From the NCBI GenBank assembly GCA_017416735.1, contig JAFQBF010000065.1, positions 1 to 34,175 on the forward strand: a DNA stretch of 34,175 bases, read 5' to 3'. The notes beneath the pieces are model-generated. The model had not been told where the DNA came from, did no database searches, and worked only from the letters and a program-made list of their open reading frames with translations. The stretch comes from Bacteroidaceae bacterium (GTDB lineage Bacteria; Bacteroidota; Bacteroidia; Bacteroidales; Bacteroidaceae). Positions within the stretch are counted from its first letter, which is position 1, and the number at the start of each line of letters is the position of its first letter. Shown piece after piece: positions 17,023 through 26,046 of the stretch. Both the position numbers and the translations under genes were made by a program.

Positions 17023-17772
17023 TTATTCCTTGTTGTGCTCACCGATAAACTTATCGAGAGCGGCAGTCATTGAAGGAGTTTCTACGGTAGGCGCTTCGAG
17101 ATCGAGACGCAATCCGGCATCCTTGACAGCCTTGGCGGTAGCCGGTCCGAAGCAACCGATAGCAATTTCGTTCTGCTCGAAGTTGGGGAAGTTCTTCATC
17201 AAGGATGAGATTCCTGCCGGTGAGAAGAACAGCAGCATATCGTAGTCGAACTTTTCGTCTTCGGTGAAGTCGTTGCTGACGGTACGGTACATAACGGCCT
17301 CGGTATGTTTGATACCCTTGGCATCGAGAGCATTCTTGATTTCGTCGTTGTGCACATCGCTCATCGGTACAAAGTATTTTTCAGAACTCTTCTTGACAAT
17401 CAGAGGAAGCAAATCGGCAAATTTTCCCGTTTCTCCGAAGAAGACCTTACGCTTGCGATATTGTACATATTTCTGAATGTATAATGCAATCTGTTCAGAT
17501 GTACAAAAGTATTTCATCGTTTCTGGAATCGTTACACGCAACTCTGCACACAAATGGAAGAAGTGGTCGATGGCGTGACGGGATGTAAACACAATTGCAG
17601 TATGGTCGAGTATAGACACTTTCTGTTGTCTGAACTCACGGGGCGACAGACTTTCCACCTTTATGAAAGGCCGAAAATCAATTTCTACACCGTACTTCTC
17701 AGCGATGTCGTAATAAGGCGACTTGTCGGACGCGGGCTTCGGCTGAGAGACGAGAACTTTCTTAATCTTCAA
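17023..17772 (-). CDS. hemD: Uroporphyrinogen-III synthase family protein
   Basis: 249 residues. HemD cyclises hydroxymethylbilane to uroporphyrinogen III in tetrapyrrole synthesis. The fold is divergent; recognised features are the N-terminal KVLVSQPKP strand, HTAIVFTSRHAIDHFF, the inter-domain region, YDMLLFFSPAGISSLMKNFP and IAIGCFGPATAKAVKDAGLRL, which correspond to the HemD segments F.S..a...f and G..Ta.a....g. It probably starts at TTG (17770-17772), 4 bp after the DUF4271 stop: the expected MKIKKVLVSQPKP begins exactly there and no ATG is near. Other heme genes are absent from the window. Confidence 0.88.
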   Translation of the reverse strand: MKIKKVLVSQPKPASDKSPYYDIAEKYGVEIDFRPFIKVESLSPREFRQQKVSILDHTAIVFTSRHAIDHFFHLCAELRVTIPETMKYFCTSEQIALYIQKYVQYRKRKVFFGETGKFADLLPLIVKKSSEKYFVPMSDVHNDEIKNALDAKGIKHTEAVMYRTVSNDFTEDEKFDYDMLLFFSPAGISSLMKNFPNFEQNEIAIGCFGPATAKAVKDAGLRLDLEAPTVETPSMTAALDKFIGEHNKE

Positions 17773-17776
17773 GGCT

Positions 17777-18502
17777 CTATAATTTTAATGTCAAAATGTT
17801 ACTTATAATTTCCATTCCCTTCCAAAGTATAAGGTCGGGTAAAATTTCAAGGGCACAAAAGTACAGAATTAAATGGAAAGCGCCATAAAACTTTTCAAAA
17901 AAGTTGCTAAAACACTTCCAAAACAACAGAATTTTGGCAAAAACAAGCAAAATTCCTATCAAAAACAGGGCTGTTCTTGACGAAATGTCGAAATACACCG
18001 TAATCAAAAGGACAGGAAGCAGCAAGATGCCAAGCCAAATGTGTAAATTGACAAAAGATGTCATCCAAAGGATATTCCTTGCTTTTTGAAAGAAAATCCA
18101 ATTGATGAAATTGTAAACAATCCATTTGCAGGTAATGAACAGGGCGATGGTTGTGACGAAGCTACCCAATAGCAGACTATGGGAAACTTCCGTAAACAAA
18201 GTAGGCGATACGCCCGTGTAATAATAGTAAGTGCAAAGGCCAAGCATGACACAAGTATGAAACAACAGCAGCAGAGTATGGCGGGCATCGGTTGCGTTTA
18301 CTTCGTCGAACATGCTTTTTCGTTCGCGGTTCTGTATGAAATTCTTCAGCTCTTGTTGGATATGTTTTTGGTTGCGTGAAAAGACAGATGAAACAAGTAT
18401 GAAGCACAAGAACAAGATGATGGTAATCATTCCATCGGTTCGGAGCAAATAGGGAAGGGGCTCGCCGGGCATTCCCTCGGGTAGTATATCGGTGAATGTC
18501 AT
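17777..18502 (-). CDS. DUF4271 membrane protein
   Basis: 241 residues. At least five hydrophobic segments: ~27-41 (ITIILFLCFILVSSVF), ~77-95, ~108-128, ~150-170 (LHIWLGILLLPVLLITVYF), ~176-194 and a C-terminal one at ~205-228. The charged stretch NRERKSMFDE between the first two is probably cytoplasmic. DUF4271 is a Bacteroidota family commonly encoded directly before hemD, as here; function unknown. It overlaps the LOG gene upstream by 4 bp and is 4 bp from hemD, so the three are translationally coupled. Confidence 0.85.
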   Translation of the reverse strand: MTFTDILPEGMPGEPLPYLLRTDGMITIILFLCFILVSSVFSRNQKHIQQELKNFIQNRERKSMFDEVNATDARHTLLLLFHTCVMLGLCTYYYYTGVSPTLFTEVSHSLLLGSFVTTIALFITCKWIVYNFINWIFFQKARNILWMTSFVNLHIWLGILLLPVLLITVYFDISSRTALFLIGILLVFAKILLFWKCFSNFFEKFYGAFHLILYFCALEILPDLILWKGMEIISNILTLKL

Positions 18503-19080
18503 AAGGCGGCAAATTTACGGACGTTCTTGTTCCAGATTGGTGTCGTGTAAAGCATTTCGACTGCTTCTTCGGCAGTGGTAGCCACACGCCAGATGCCAGC
18601 GTGCTCGGGACGCATGAAGTGTTGGTCGACTGCTTGTTGGAGCATCGAAAGAAGCGGGTCGTAAAATCCGTTCACATTCAGTATGACGATAGGGTTGAGG
18701 TACAAACCCAACTGTTTCCAAGTGATGATTTCCAGAAGTTCCTCCATCGTTCCGCATCCGCCTGGAAGGGCTATGACCGCATCCGCCATTCGGGCCATCA
18801 GCTGCTTGCGCTCGTGCATATTCTCGGTTTCGACAAGGCGTGTCAGCCCGGTGTGGTGCCAACCTTGTTCGACCATAAAGCGGGGGATAACTCCCGTGAC
18901 GGTACCACCGGCAGCCAAAGCTGCATTGGAGGTAGCTGCCATCAGTCCGATGCTTCCGGCACCATTGATGAGGTTGATGCCTTTGATGGCCAATAAGCGG
19001 CCCAGTTGGGTTGCAGCTTCGAAATAGGCAGGGGCTATCTGTGTGCTGGATGCACTATATACACAAACGTTCTTGATCAT
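18499..19080 (-). CDS. LOG family protein (TIGR00730, cytokinin-riboside monophosphate phosphoribohydrolase type)
   Basis: 193 residues with a Rossmann-like LOG fold. The hallmark PGGCGTMEE is at 106-114, with HERKQLM just before it (Arg and Lys of the nucleotide site). Plant LOG enzymes release free cytokinin bases from nucleoside monophosphates, and bacterial homologues hydrolyse AMP-like nucleotides. The first glycine-rich loop reads NGAGSIGLMAA instead of the usual GGG..GLMG, a small deviation. ATG at 19080; the stop overlaps the DUF4271 start. A family-A repeat separates it from metK. Confidence 0.9.
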   Translation of the reverse strand: MIKNVCVYSASSTQIAPAYFEAATQLGRLLAIKGINLINGAGSIGLMAATSNAALAAGGTVTGVIPRFMVEQGWHHTGLTRLVETENMHERKQLMARMADAVIALPGGCGTMEELLEIITWKQLGLYLNPIVILNVNGFYDPLLSMLQQAVDQHFMRPEHAGIWRVATTAEEAVEMLYTTPIWNKNVRKFAAL

Positions 19081-19106
19081 GCTGTTGGGTCTTTGATTTT
19101 TCCGTT

Positions 19107-19206
19107 ATTGTCATTCAGACGACCGAAGGGAGGAAGAATCTCGGAAATGATTGGCTGTGTGTTACCGAGATTCTTCACTTCGCTATGCTTCGTTCTGAAT
19201 GACAAT
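19107..19206. repeat. Family-A dispersed palindromic repeat, copy 3
   Basis: Begins ATTGTCATTCAGACGACCG and ends TTCGTTCTGAATGACAAT, with inner arms GAAGAATCTCGG and CCGAGATTCTTC. The left arm has diverged (GACCGAAGGGAG). The outer 15 bp at the two ends are perfect inverse complements. It sits between metK and the LOG gene, ending 2 bp from the metK stop. Confidence 0.88.
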
Positions 19207-19208
19207 GC

Positions 19209-20501
19209 TTACAATCCGAAAGCTTCTTTTACTTTCTCTACGTAGTCCAGCTTTTCCCAGGTGAAGAGTTCCACCTCTACGGTTTTGGTCTCGCGATACA
19301 TCGATTCGTAGGTCTTTGTTACCATTCGGGGTTCGCGTCCCATATGGCCGTAAGATGCTGTTTCTTCGTAAATCGGGTTACGGAGCTTCAGGCGTTCTTC
19401 GATGGCCTTCGGACGGAGGTCGAAGAGTTCGTCAATCTTCTTGGCGATTTCACCGTCGGTCATGTTCACGTTGCTACGGCCGTAAGTGTTTACATAGATG
19501 CTCACCGGACGGGCCACACCGATGGCGTATGATACTTGTACCAGCATTTCGTCGGCTACACCGGCAGCTACCATGTTCTTGGCGATGTGACGGGCAGCGT
19601 ATGCTGCACTACGGTCCACCTTACTTGGGTCCTTGCCCGAGAAGGCACCACCCCCGTGAGCGCCCTTGCCACCGTAAGTGTCCACGATAATCTTGCGGCC
19701 TGTCAAGCCTGTATCTCCGTGAGGACCACCGATGACGAACTTGCCGGTCGGGTTCACGTGATAGATAATCTGGTCGTTGAACAACTTCAGCACTTCCGGA
19801 TTGTGGATGCTGGCGATGACACGGGGCATCAAGATTTCGATGACATCCTTGCGGATTTGAGCCAACATTTCTTCGTCGGCCTTCAGTTGGGCTTCCTTGG
19901 TGTTGTCGGCAGGAAGGATGAATTCATCGTGTTGGGTAGAAACCACGATGGTATCGATACGAACCGGTTTACCATTGTCATCATATTCGATGGTCACCTG
20001 GCTCTTGGAGTCCGGACGGAGGTAAGTCATTTCCTTGCCTTCGCGGCGGATATCTGCCAGAATCATCAACAACTTGTGCGACAAGTCGAGTGAAAGCGGC
20101 ATATAGTTTTCGGTTTCGTTGGTAGCATAACCGAACATCATGCCTTGGTCGCCTGCACCCTGGTTCATCGGGTCTTCGCGTTCCACGCCACGGTTGATGT
20201 CGGCACTCTGTTCGTGGATGGCGCTGAGCACACCGCACGAGTTTCCTTCAAACATGTATTCGCTTTTTGTATAGCCGATGCGGTTGATGACTTCGCGGGC
20301 AATGCGCTGGAGGTCAACGTAGGCTTCGGTCTTGATTTCTCCGGCCATCACCACTTGTCCGGTGGTTACGAGCGTTTCGCAAGCTACTTTCGAACTGGGG
20401 TCGAATGCCAACAGTTTGTCAAGCACAGCGTCCGATATTTGGTCGGCCACTTTGTCGGGGTGTCCTTCCGACACCGATTCGGATGTGAATAAGTATCCCA
20501 T
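19209..20501 (-). CDS. metK: S-adenosylmethionine synthetase MetK
   Basis: Makes SAM from methionine and ATP. 430 residues, longer than E. coli MetK (384), with extra sequence in the middle and C-terminal parts as is usual for Bacteroidota. Motifs: [21 protein letters not shown] at the N-terminus (His14 and Asp16-type catalytic residues), [33 protein letters not shown], and [23 protein letters not shown]. The leader is about 150 nt and contains a SAM-II-type aptamer (20587-20642) just after the -7 box, so expression is likely repressed by its own product. Start ATG at 20499-20501 fits the family N-terminus exactly. Confidence 0.98.
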   Translation of the reverse strand: MGYLFTSESVSEGHPDKVADQISDAVLDKLLAFDPSSKVACETLVTTGQVVMAGEIKTEAYVDLQRIAREVINRIGYTKSEYMFEGNSCGVLSAIHEQSADINRGVEREDPMNQGAGDQGMMFGYATNETENYMPLSLDLSHKLLMILADIRREGKEMTYLRPDSKSQVTIEYDDNGKPVRIDTIVVSTQHDEFILPADNTKEAQLKADEEMLAQIRKDVIEILMPRVIASIHNPEVLKLFNDQIIYHVNPTGKFVIGGPHGDTGLTGRKIIVDTYGGKGAHGGGAFSGKDPSKVDRSAAYAARHIAKNMVAAGVADEMLVQVSYAIGVARPVSIYVNTYGRSNVNMTDGEIAKKIDELFDLRPKAIEERLKLRNPIYEETASYGHMGREPRMVTKTYESMYRETKTVEVELFTWEKLDYVEKVKEAFGL

Positions 20502-20586
20502 TTTTAATTGATAATTGATAGTTGATAATTAAAAAACTAAAACCAAAACGGGGGATAGGAATTCAGAGTAGGTAGACATAGAAAGT

Positions 20587-20642
20587 CAATGTTGTTTTAG
20601 CATTTTTTTCCGTGGTTGCAAGCTACTCAAATCTCTCCACTG
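20587..20642 (-). promoter_or_regulatory. SAM-II-type riboswitch aptamer in the metK leader
   Basis: On the minus strand, P1 is GTGG (plus 20637-20640) with CCAC (plus 20612-20615). Near its loop is GATTTGAGTAGCTTGCAA, the same 18-nt length and GATTT...TTGCAA pattern as the SAM-II loop 1 known from metX. Downstream is an A-rich strand and GCTAAAA. A pseudoknot pairing TAGC (plus 20622-20625) with GCTA (plus 20598-20601) is possible. It begins a few nt after the predicted transcription start. Location upstream of metK supports SAM sensing. Mechanism is inferred: no terminator is seen before metK. Confidence 0.78.
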
Positions 20643-20654
20643 TTTTAACGGGCG

Positions 20655-20662
20655 CAAAGATA
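20655..20662 (-). promoter_or_regulatory. -7 box of the metK promoter
   Basis: Minus strand TATCTTTG, full match to TAnnTTTG. It puts the transcript start near 20648, immediately before the riboswitch aptamer and about 150 nt before the metK ATG. Confidence 0.75.
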
Positions 20663-20720
20663 CAACTATTTTTCAACAAAATGGCACTTTATGTGTTCTT
20701 TAACATTGGATTTTTTTTCA

Positions 20721-20728
20721 TACCTTTG
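20721..20728 (+). promoter_or_regulatory. -7 box of the MFS transporter gene
   Basis: TACCTTTG, full match, ending only 5 bp before the ATG at 20734. The transcript would start at or next to the start codon. Confidence 0.65.
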
Positions 20729-20733
20729 TCCTC

Positions 20734-22092
20734 ATGAGCAAAAAGAAATGGAAAATAGGGATTCCTAAGCATTACTTAGCGGTAGTGGCAGTACTTGCGG
20801 CGATAATGATGGGAGTATTGGACGGGACTGTGATGAACGTGGCCCTCCCCACATTGTCGACGGAATTCGGTGTGTCTGCCAGCGAAGTGATTTGGGTGGT
20901 CAATGCCTATCAGTTGGTCGTTACAATGTGCTTGCTGGGTTTTGCGGCGGTGGGCGACGTGTTCGGCTACCGGCGGGTCTTCTTGGTAGGAGTGTCGGTG
21001 TTTGTTTTTGCTTCGATTATGTGTGCTGTGAGCACGTCGTTCGAGATGCTGGTAGCGGCCCGTGTGCTGCAAGGTATTGGTGGAGCCTGTACGATGAGTA
21101 TCAATACGGCCTTGCTTCGGTTGATTTTTCCTCCGTCCCGTCTCGGGAGGGTGATGGGAGCGAATGCGGTCATTGTGGCCGTGACGGCAGCCAGTGGTCC
21201 GGCCTTGGGTGGTGCCATTCTGTCGGTGGGACATTGGTCGTGGATATTCCTGATGAATGTTCCGTTAGGATTGGCGGCACTTTTTATCGGATGGCATCTG
21301 CTGCCTCATAATCCGCCATCGGAAAAGGTGCGGAAGTTGGATGGACAGAGCGTGGTGATGAATGCCGTGTTCTTCGGATTGCTTATTTACACGGTAGAAG
21401 GGGTGGCGCACAATGGAGTGTCCACGTTGTTGCTTCTGCAAGGTGTGGTGGCTGTCATTGTGGGTGTGGTGTATGTCCGCCGTCAGTTGTCCATTGATAT
21501 GCCTATCTTACCGGTGGATTTGTTCCGGATACCCATCTTTACGCTGAGCATTGCGTGTAGCATCAGCTGTTTCACGTCGCAGATGCTGGCATTGGTTTCC
21601 TTGCCTTTCTTTATGCAGCACAGTTTGGGGATGACGGTGGCGGAAACTGGAGTGCTGATGACTCCTTGGCCATTGGCCACGATGCTGACGGCCCCTATTG
21701 CCGGACGGTTGGTGGAGCGGGTTCACGCCGGTGTGTTGGGCTCGTGCGGGATGGTTGTCTTTGCCGTCGGCTTGTTCCTGTTGCTTTCGTTGGGAACGGG
21801 AGCCGAACGCTGGGACTTGGCTTGGCGTATGTCGGTTTGCGGTATCGGCATCGGTCTTTTCCAGACCCCAAACAATGTGACGATTACAACTTCGGCGCCT
21901 ATCAGTCGTAGTGGTGGTGCCAGTGGGATGCTCGGTACGGCCCGTGTGTTGGGACAAACGCTGGGGACGGCTATGGTAGCGGTGCTTTTCCACGTGGCGA
22001 CGAAAGGAAATGGCGAGAAGGCGTGTTTGATGGCGGCATTGATTCTTGCCGTAACGGCGGGAGCCTTGAGTGCTGTGAGAGTGAAAAGGTAA
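20734..22092 (+). CDS. MFS transporter, DHA2 (EmrB/QacA-like) family
   Basis: 452 residues with about 14 hydrophobic segments, the DHA2 drug:H+ antiporter topology. Motifs: LDGTVMNVALPTLSTEFG in TM1 (motif D1 of the 14-TM class), GDVFGYRRVFLVG (motif A), ARVLQGIGGACTMSINTALL (TM4, with the conserved Arg), and the antiporter motif C region ASGPALGGAIL in TM5. Likely exports a hydrophobic or cationic toxic compound across the inner membrane; the substrate cannot be read from the sequence. No MFP/TolC-type partner lies beside it. The predicted mRNA has almost no leader. G+C-rich third positions resemble mutS more than the accessory region downstream. Confidence 0.9.
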   Translation: MSKKKWKIGIPKHYLAVVAVLAAIMMGVLDGTVMNVALPTLSTEFGVSASEVIWVVNAYQLVVTMCLLGFAAVGDVFGYRRVFLVGVSVFVFASIMCAVSTSFEMLVAARVLQGIGGACTMSINTALLRLIFPPSRLGRVMGANAVIVAVTAASGPALGGAILSVGHWSWIFLMNVPLGLAALFIGWHLLPHNPPSEKVRKLDGQSVVMNAVFFGLLIYTVEGVAHNGVSTLLLLQGVVAVIVGVVYVRRQLSIDMPILPVDLFRIPIFTLSIACSISCFTSQMLALVSLPFFMQHSLGMTVAETGVLMTPWPLATMLTAPIAGRLVERVHAGVLGSCGMVVFAVGLFLLLSLGTGAERWDLAWRMSVCGIGIGLFQTPNNVTITTSAPISRSGGASGMLGTARVLGQTLGTAMVAVLFHVATKGNGEKACLMAALILAVTAGALSAVRVKR

Positions 22093-22141
22093 GTTTTTTC
22101 ACTTTTTCCATTACTTTTTCCAAAATCCGTTCGAGTTTTCT

Positions 22142-22149
22142 TATCTTTG
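22142..22149 (+). promoter_or_regulatory. -7 box of the mutS promoter
   Basis: TATCTTTG, full match to TAnnTTTG, 48 bp before the GTG start of mutS in the 105-bp gap after the MFS gene. Confidence 0.7.
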
Positions 22150-22197
22150 CTTCCCGAAAATAATTAACCCTCTAAAAGATAAGAAAGGAACAAGGCC

Positions 22198-24813
22198 GTG
22201 GCAAAAGATGTCGTAATGACCCCTATGATGAAACAATACTTCGAGTTGAAGGAGAAACACCCTGATGCAGTGATGCTTTTCCGGTGTGGTGACTTCTATG
22301 AAACTTATTCGGAGGATGCCGTGACGGCAGCCAATATCCTTGGCATTACGCTCACCAAGCGTGCCAACGGACAAGCCAAGCACGTGGAGATGGCGGGTTT
22401 CCCTTTCCACGCCCTCGATACGTATCTCCCCAAGTTGATTCGTGCCGGCAAGCGGGTGGCCATCTGTGACCAGTTGGAAGACCCGAAGCTTACCAAGAAG
22501 TTGGTAAAGCGAGGTATCACGGAATTGGTGACACCGGGTGTGGCCATCAATGACAATGTCCTTTCTTATAAGGAGAACAACTTCCTGGCAGCTGTCCATT
22601 TCGGAAAGTCTTCGTGTGGGGTGGCTTTCCTCGACATCTCGACAGGGGAGTTCCTGACCGCCGAGGGGCCTTTTGACTACATCGACAAGCTTTTGAACAA
22701 TTTCGCTCCGAAGGAAGTGCTTTTTGAACGGGGCAAGCGAGGAATGTTCGAGGGGAATTTCGGAAGCAAGTTCTTTACGTTCGAGCTGGAAGACTGGGCG
22801 TTCAATGAAAGCTCTTCGCGTGAAAAGCTTTTGAAGCATTTTGAGACGAAGAACCTGAAAGGCTTCGGCGTGGAGCATCTGAAGAACGGTATCGTGGCTT
22901 CGGGGGCTATCCTGCAATATCTGGATTTGACGCAACACCATCAGGTGGGACACATCACGTCGCTTTCACGCATCGAAGAAGACCGCTATGTGCGTCTCGA
23001 CAAGTTCACGGTGCGGAGCTTGGAACTCCTTGGAAGTATGAACGATGGAGGAAGCAGCCTTTTGGGGGTAATCGACAAGACCATCAGCCCGATGGGAGCC
23101 CGTTTGCTGAAGCGTTGGGTAGTCTTCCCGTTGAAGGACGAAAAGCCCATCAACGAACGCCTCGATGTGGTGGAGTTCTTCTTCCGTGAGCCTGATTTCA
23201 AGGACTTTATCGAAGAGAAACTTCATCTGATAGGCGACTTGGAACGTATCGTTTCCAAGGCTGCCGTAGGACGAATCTCGCCTCGCGAGGTGGTGCAGCT
23301 GAAAGTGGCTCTCCAAGCCATTGAGCCGATTAAGAACGCTTGTCTGAATGCCGAGAACGAAAGCCTCCGACGCATTGGCGAGCACTTGAACTTGTGTGAA
23401 AGCATCCGCAACCGTATTGCCCGTGAAATCAAGAATGACCCGCCGTTGTTGGTCAATAAGGGTGGGGTGATAGCCGATGGCATCAATGCGGAGCTGGACG
23501 AGCTTCGCCAAATAGCCTATTCGGGCAAGGATTACCTCCTCCAGATGCAACAACGCGAAAGCGAGCGGACAGAGATTCCAAGCTTGAAGATTGCTTACAA
23601 CAACGTGTTCGGCTATTACATCGAAGTACGCAATGCGCACAAGGACAAGGTGCCTGCCGAATGGATTCGCAAGCAGACATTGGTCAATGCCGAACGCTAC
23701 ATCACGCAGGAACTGAAGGAATACGAAGAAAAGATACTTGGTGCCGAGGACAAGATTCTGTCGCTCGAAACCAAGCTATACAATGATTTGGTCATTGAGC
23801 TGGCAGAGTTCATCCCGGCCATCCAAATCAATGCCACCCAAATAGCCCGTTTGGATTGCCTCTTGGCCTTTGCCAATGTGGCGAGGGAGAACAAGTACAT
23901 CCGTCCGGTCATCGAGGACAGCGATGTGATAGACATCCGTCAAGGTCGCCATCCGGTCATCGAGAAGCAATTACCGGTGGGAGAGAAGTACATCGCCAAC
24001 GATGTCCTTCTGGATGCGGAAAGCCAACAAATCATCATCATCACAGGGCCGAATATGGCGGGTAAATCGGCTTTGCTCCGTCAGACGGCACTCATTACCC
24101 TCTTGGCTCAAATCGGTTGTTTTGTGCCGGCCGAAAGTGCCCGTATCGGCTTGGTCGATAAGATATTCACCCGTGTAGGGGCAAGCGATAACATCTCGTT
24201 GGGCGAATCGACCTTTATGGTAGAAATGAACGAGGCTGCTGATATTCTCAACAACCTTTCGCCACGTAGCCTTGTGCTCTTCGATGAATTGGGACGAGGC
24301 ACTTCCACTTACGACGGTATCTCCATCGCCTGGGCCATTGTGGAGCACATCCACGAGCATCCCAAGGCGAAGGCCCGCACGCTCTTTGCCACGCACTATC
24401 ACGAGCTGAACGAGATGGAAAAGTCGTTCAAGCGCATCAAGAATTACAATGTGTCGGTGAAGGAAGTGGATGGAAAAGTCATCTTCCTCCGCAAGCTCGA
24501 AAGGGGAGGAAGCGAACACTCCTTCGGTATCCACGTGGCAAAGTTGGCGGGTATGCCGAAGAGCATCGTGAAGCGTGCCAACACCATCTTGAATCAGTTG
24601 GAAACAGACAATCGTCAGCAAGGCATCTCCTCCAAGCCCACGGCTGAAATCGCTTCCAATCGCGATGGAATGCAGCTCAGTTTCTTCCAGTTGGAAGACC
24701 CCGTGCTTTGTCAAGTGCGTGATGAAATATTGAATCTCGATGTGAATAATCTGACACCTCTCGAAGCGTTGAACAAGCTGAATGATATCAAGAAGATTGT
24801 GAGGGGGAAATAA
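22198..24813 (+). CDS. mutS: DNA mismatch repair protein MutS
   Basis: 871 residues from the GTG at 22198 ([11 protein letters not shown]). Recognises mismatches and recruits MutL. N-terminal mismatch-recognition domain with the Phe-X-Glu motif FYE at 33-35 inside [11 protein letters not shown]; connector, lever and clamp domains; C-terminal ABC ATPase with Walker A GPNMAGKS (617-624), Walker [17 protein letters not shown] (Asp696/Glu697) and ATHYHEL. Near the C-terminus, QLSFF (826-830) matches the beta-clamp-binding consensus QL[SD]LF, as in E. coli MutS. ATG at 22216 is a less likely start. Transcribed with the thioredoxin-like lipoprotein gene 26 bp downstream, or not; no terminator lies between them. 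Confidence 0.98.
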   Translation: MAKDVVMTPMMKQYFELKEKHPDAVMLFRCGDFYETYSEDAVTAANILGITLTKRANGQAKHVEMAGFPFHALDTYLPKLIRAGKRVAICDQLEDPKLTKKLVKRGITELVTPGVAINDNVLSYKENNFLAAVHFGKSSCGVAFLDISTGEFLTAEGPFDYIDKLLNNFAPKEVLFERGKRGMFEGNFGSKFFTFELEDWAFNESSSREKLLKHFETKNLKGFGVEHLKNGIVASGAILQYLDLTQHHQVGHITSLSRIEEDRYVRLDKFTVRSLELLGSMNDGGSSLLGVIDKTISPMGARLLKRWVVFPLKDEKPINERLDVVEFFFREPDFKDFIEEKLHLIGDLERIVSKAAVGRISPREVVQLKVALQAIEPIKNACLNAENESLRRIGEHLNLCESIRNRIAREIKNDPPLLVNKGGVIADGINAELDELRQIAYSGKDYLLQMQQRESERTEIPSLKIAYNNVFGYYIEVRNAHKDKVPAEWIRKQTLVNAERYITQELKEYEEKILGAEDKILSLETKLYNDLVIELAEFIPAIQINATQIARLDCLLAFANVARENKYIRPVIEDSDVIDIRQGRHPVIEKQLPVGEKYIANDVLLDAESQQIIIITGPNMAGKSALLRQTALITLLAQIGCFVPAESARIGLVDKIFTRVGASDNISLGESTFMVEMNEAADILNNLSPRSLVLFDELGRGTSTYDGISIAWAIVEHIHEHPKAKARTLFATHYHELNEMEKSFKRIKNYNVSVKEVDGKVIFLRKLERGGSEHSFGIHVAKLAGMPKSIVKRANTILNQLETDNRQQGISSKPTAEIASNRDGMQLSFFQLEDPVLCQVRDEILNLDVNNLTPLEALNKLNDIKKIVRGK

Positions 24814-24839
24814 ATGAACAGTATAAACATAAATAAAAG

Positions 24840-25937
24840 ATGAAAAGTTTACAATTATTAGTAGTAGGAGCGTTGGCAATGCTTTGCGCTTGTCAGCCGG
24901 CACAACAGGGAAACAAGTACACCGTAACCGGTGAGTTGGAAGATTCTGCCCATCATGGCAAGAAGGTTTACATCATGCGCTATGATGACAACGTGTATGT
25001 GGATAGTACTCTCATCGAAGGAAACAAATTCGTGTTTGAGGGTGAGGTGGATACCGCAGCTTTCTGTCGTATTGACGTGAGTCGTAATGCTTTTGCCAAT
25101 TTCATCCTCGAAGGGGGTGATGTCAAAGTCGATTTGAAGACTTATGTACATCCTTCGGGTACACCACAGAATGATGAAATGAGCCGAATTGCTAAAGAAG
25201 AGGCCGATTTGTATGCTGAACTTGACCGCAAGATGGAGGATGTCAAGAAGCAATATGAAGGTGATGACGCAAAGATTGACGAAGCCATAAAGAAGCAGAA
25301 AGAGGAATTCAAGGCAACATTAAGAAAGCGTTGTGAAGAGTTGTATGCTCATCATAATGACGATGCAGTGGGTTTTTATCTTGTATATAGTATGTTTTTC
25401 GATGCGCTTGATGTGGATGGAAAACTGGAAATCAGTTCCACCTTCGGTCCATGGTTGAAGTCACAAAAGATGGTGAAAGAGGTACTTGTCCGTGTGAATG
25501 CCTTGAAAAATACCGTCGAAGGCATGCCTTTCACGGACATTAAGGGCAAGGACGCGGAAGGCAATCCGGTAGCTTTGTCCGATTATGTTGGTAAGGGTAA
25601 CTATGTACTCTTGGATATGTGGGCAAGTTGGTGCGGTCCTTGCAAAGGTGAAATTCCTAACTTGTTGAAGCTTCATAACCAATATAAGGACAAGGGCTTG
25701 ACCGTTTTGGGCCTTTTTGTGTGGGACCAGGAAGAAAACCTGAAGAAGGCTATGGAGGAAGAAGGCATCGTATGGCCTCAAATCGTCAGCGTGGAGAATA
25801 TGGATGCAACGAATTCGTATGGGGTAGATGGCATTCCGCACATCATCCTGTTTGCACCCGATGGTACTATTTTGAAACGTAATCTCCGTGGTCAGAATAT
25901 GATTGATACGGTGGATGAAGTGATGAAGAAGAAATAA
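24840..25937 (+). CDS. TlpA/ResA-like thioredoxin lipoprotein with DUF4369
   Basis: 365 residues. Lipoprotein signal peptide with lipidated Cys18 (MLCA-C). A DUF4369-type beta domain spans about 25-130 (YTVTGELEDSAHHGKKVYIM, DSTLIEGNKFVFEGEV), then a long charged helix at ~115-165 (EADLYAELDRKMEDVKKQ). The C-terminal thioredoxin domain, ~230-365, has catalytic WCGPC at 264-268 and the cis-Pro loop GVDGIPH. Such proteins act as periplasmic thiol-disulfide reductants in Bacteroidota; the partner is unknown. It follows mutS on the same strand and is closed by a strong hairpin at 25959-26006. Confidence 0.92.
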   Translation: MKSLQLLVVGALAMLCACQPAQQGNKYTVTGELEDSAHHGKKVYIMRYDDNVYVDSTLIEGNKFVFEGEVDTAAFCRIDVSRNAFANFILEGGDVKVDLKTYVHPSGTPQNDEMSRIAKEEADLYAELDRKMEDVKKQYEGDDAKIDEAIKKQKEEFKATLRKRCEELYAHHNDDAVGFYLVYSMFFDALDVDGKLEISSTFGPWLKSQKMVKEVLVRVNALKNTVEGMPFTDIKGKDAEGNPVALSDYVGKGNYVLLDMWASWCGPCKGEIPNLLKLHNQYKDKGLTVLGLFVWDQEENLKKAMEEEGIVWPQIVSVENMDATNSYGVDGIPHIILFAPDGTILKRNLRGQNMIDTVDEVMKKK

Positions 25938-25958
25938 AGAAAATAAGATTTGATGTCT

Positions 25959-26006
25959 TATAATTGGCGGAATGGGTGTGTTTTTGGGCTCATTCCGCCA
26001 ATTATA
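25959..26006 (+). terminator. Hairpin terminator after the TlpA-like gene
   Basis: Perfect 16-bp inverted repeat TATAATTGGCGGAATG / CATTCCGCCAATTATA with a 16-nt G/T-rich loop containing GTTTTTG. It lacks a clean T-tail on the plus strand, so it may act as an mRNA stabiliser or a factor-aided terminator. It ends 28 bp before the AraC-gene -7 box. Confidence 0.65.
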
Positions 26007-26034
26007 GCTTAATATTCATAGTCAAAGTTATTTG

Positions 26035-26042
26035 TAATTTTG
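26035..26042 (+). promoter_or_regulatory. -7 box of the AraC-type regulator gene
   Basis: TAATTTTG, full match, ending 4 bp before the ATG at 26047. This implies a leaderless or nearly leaderless mRNA. Confidence 0.6.
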
Positions 26043-26046
26043 CAAG

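Noticed and set aside
17023..20501. LOG, DUF4271, hemD and metK as a new functional system
   Set aside because: This looks like a conserved Bacteroidota housekeeping order, and repeat A separates metK from the rest; no evidence links the LOG protein to heme or SAM metabolism.
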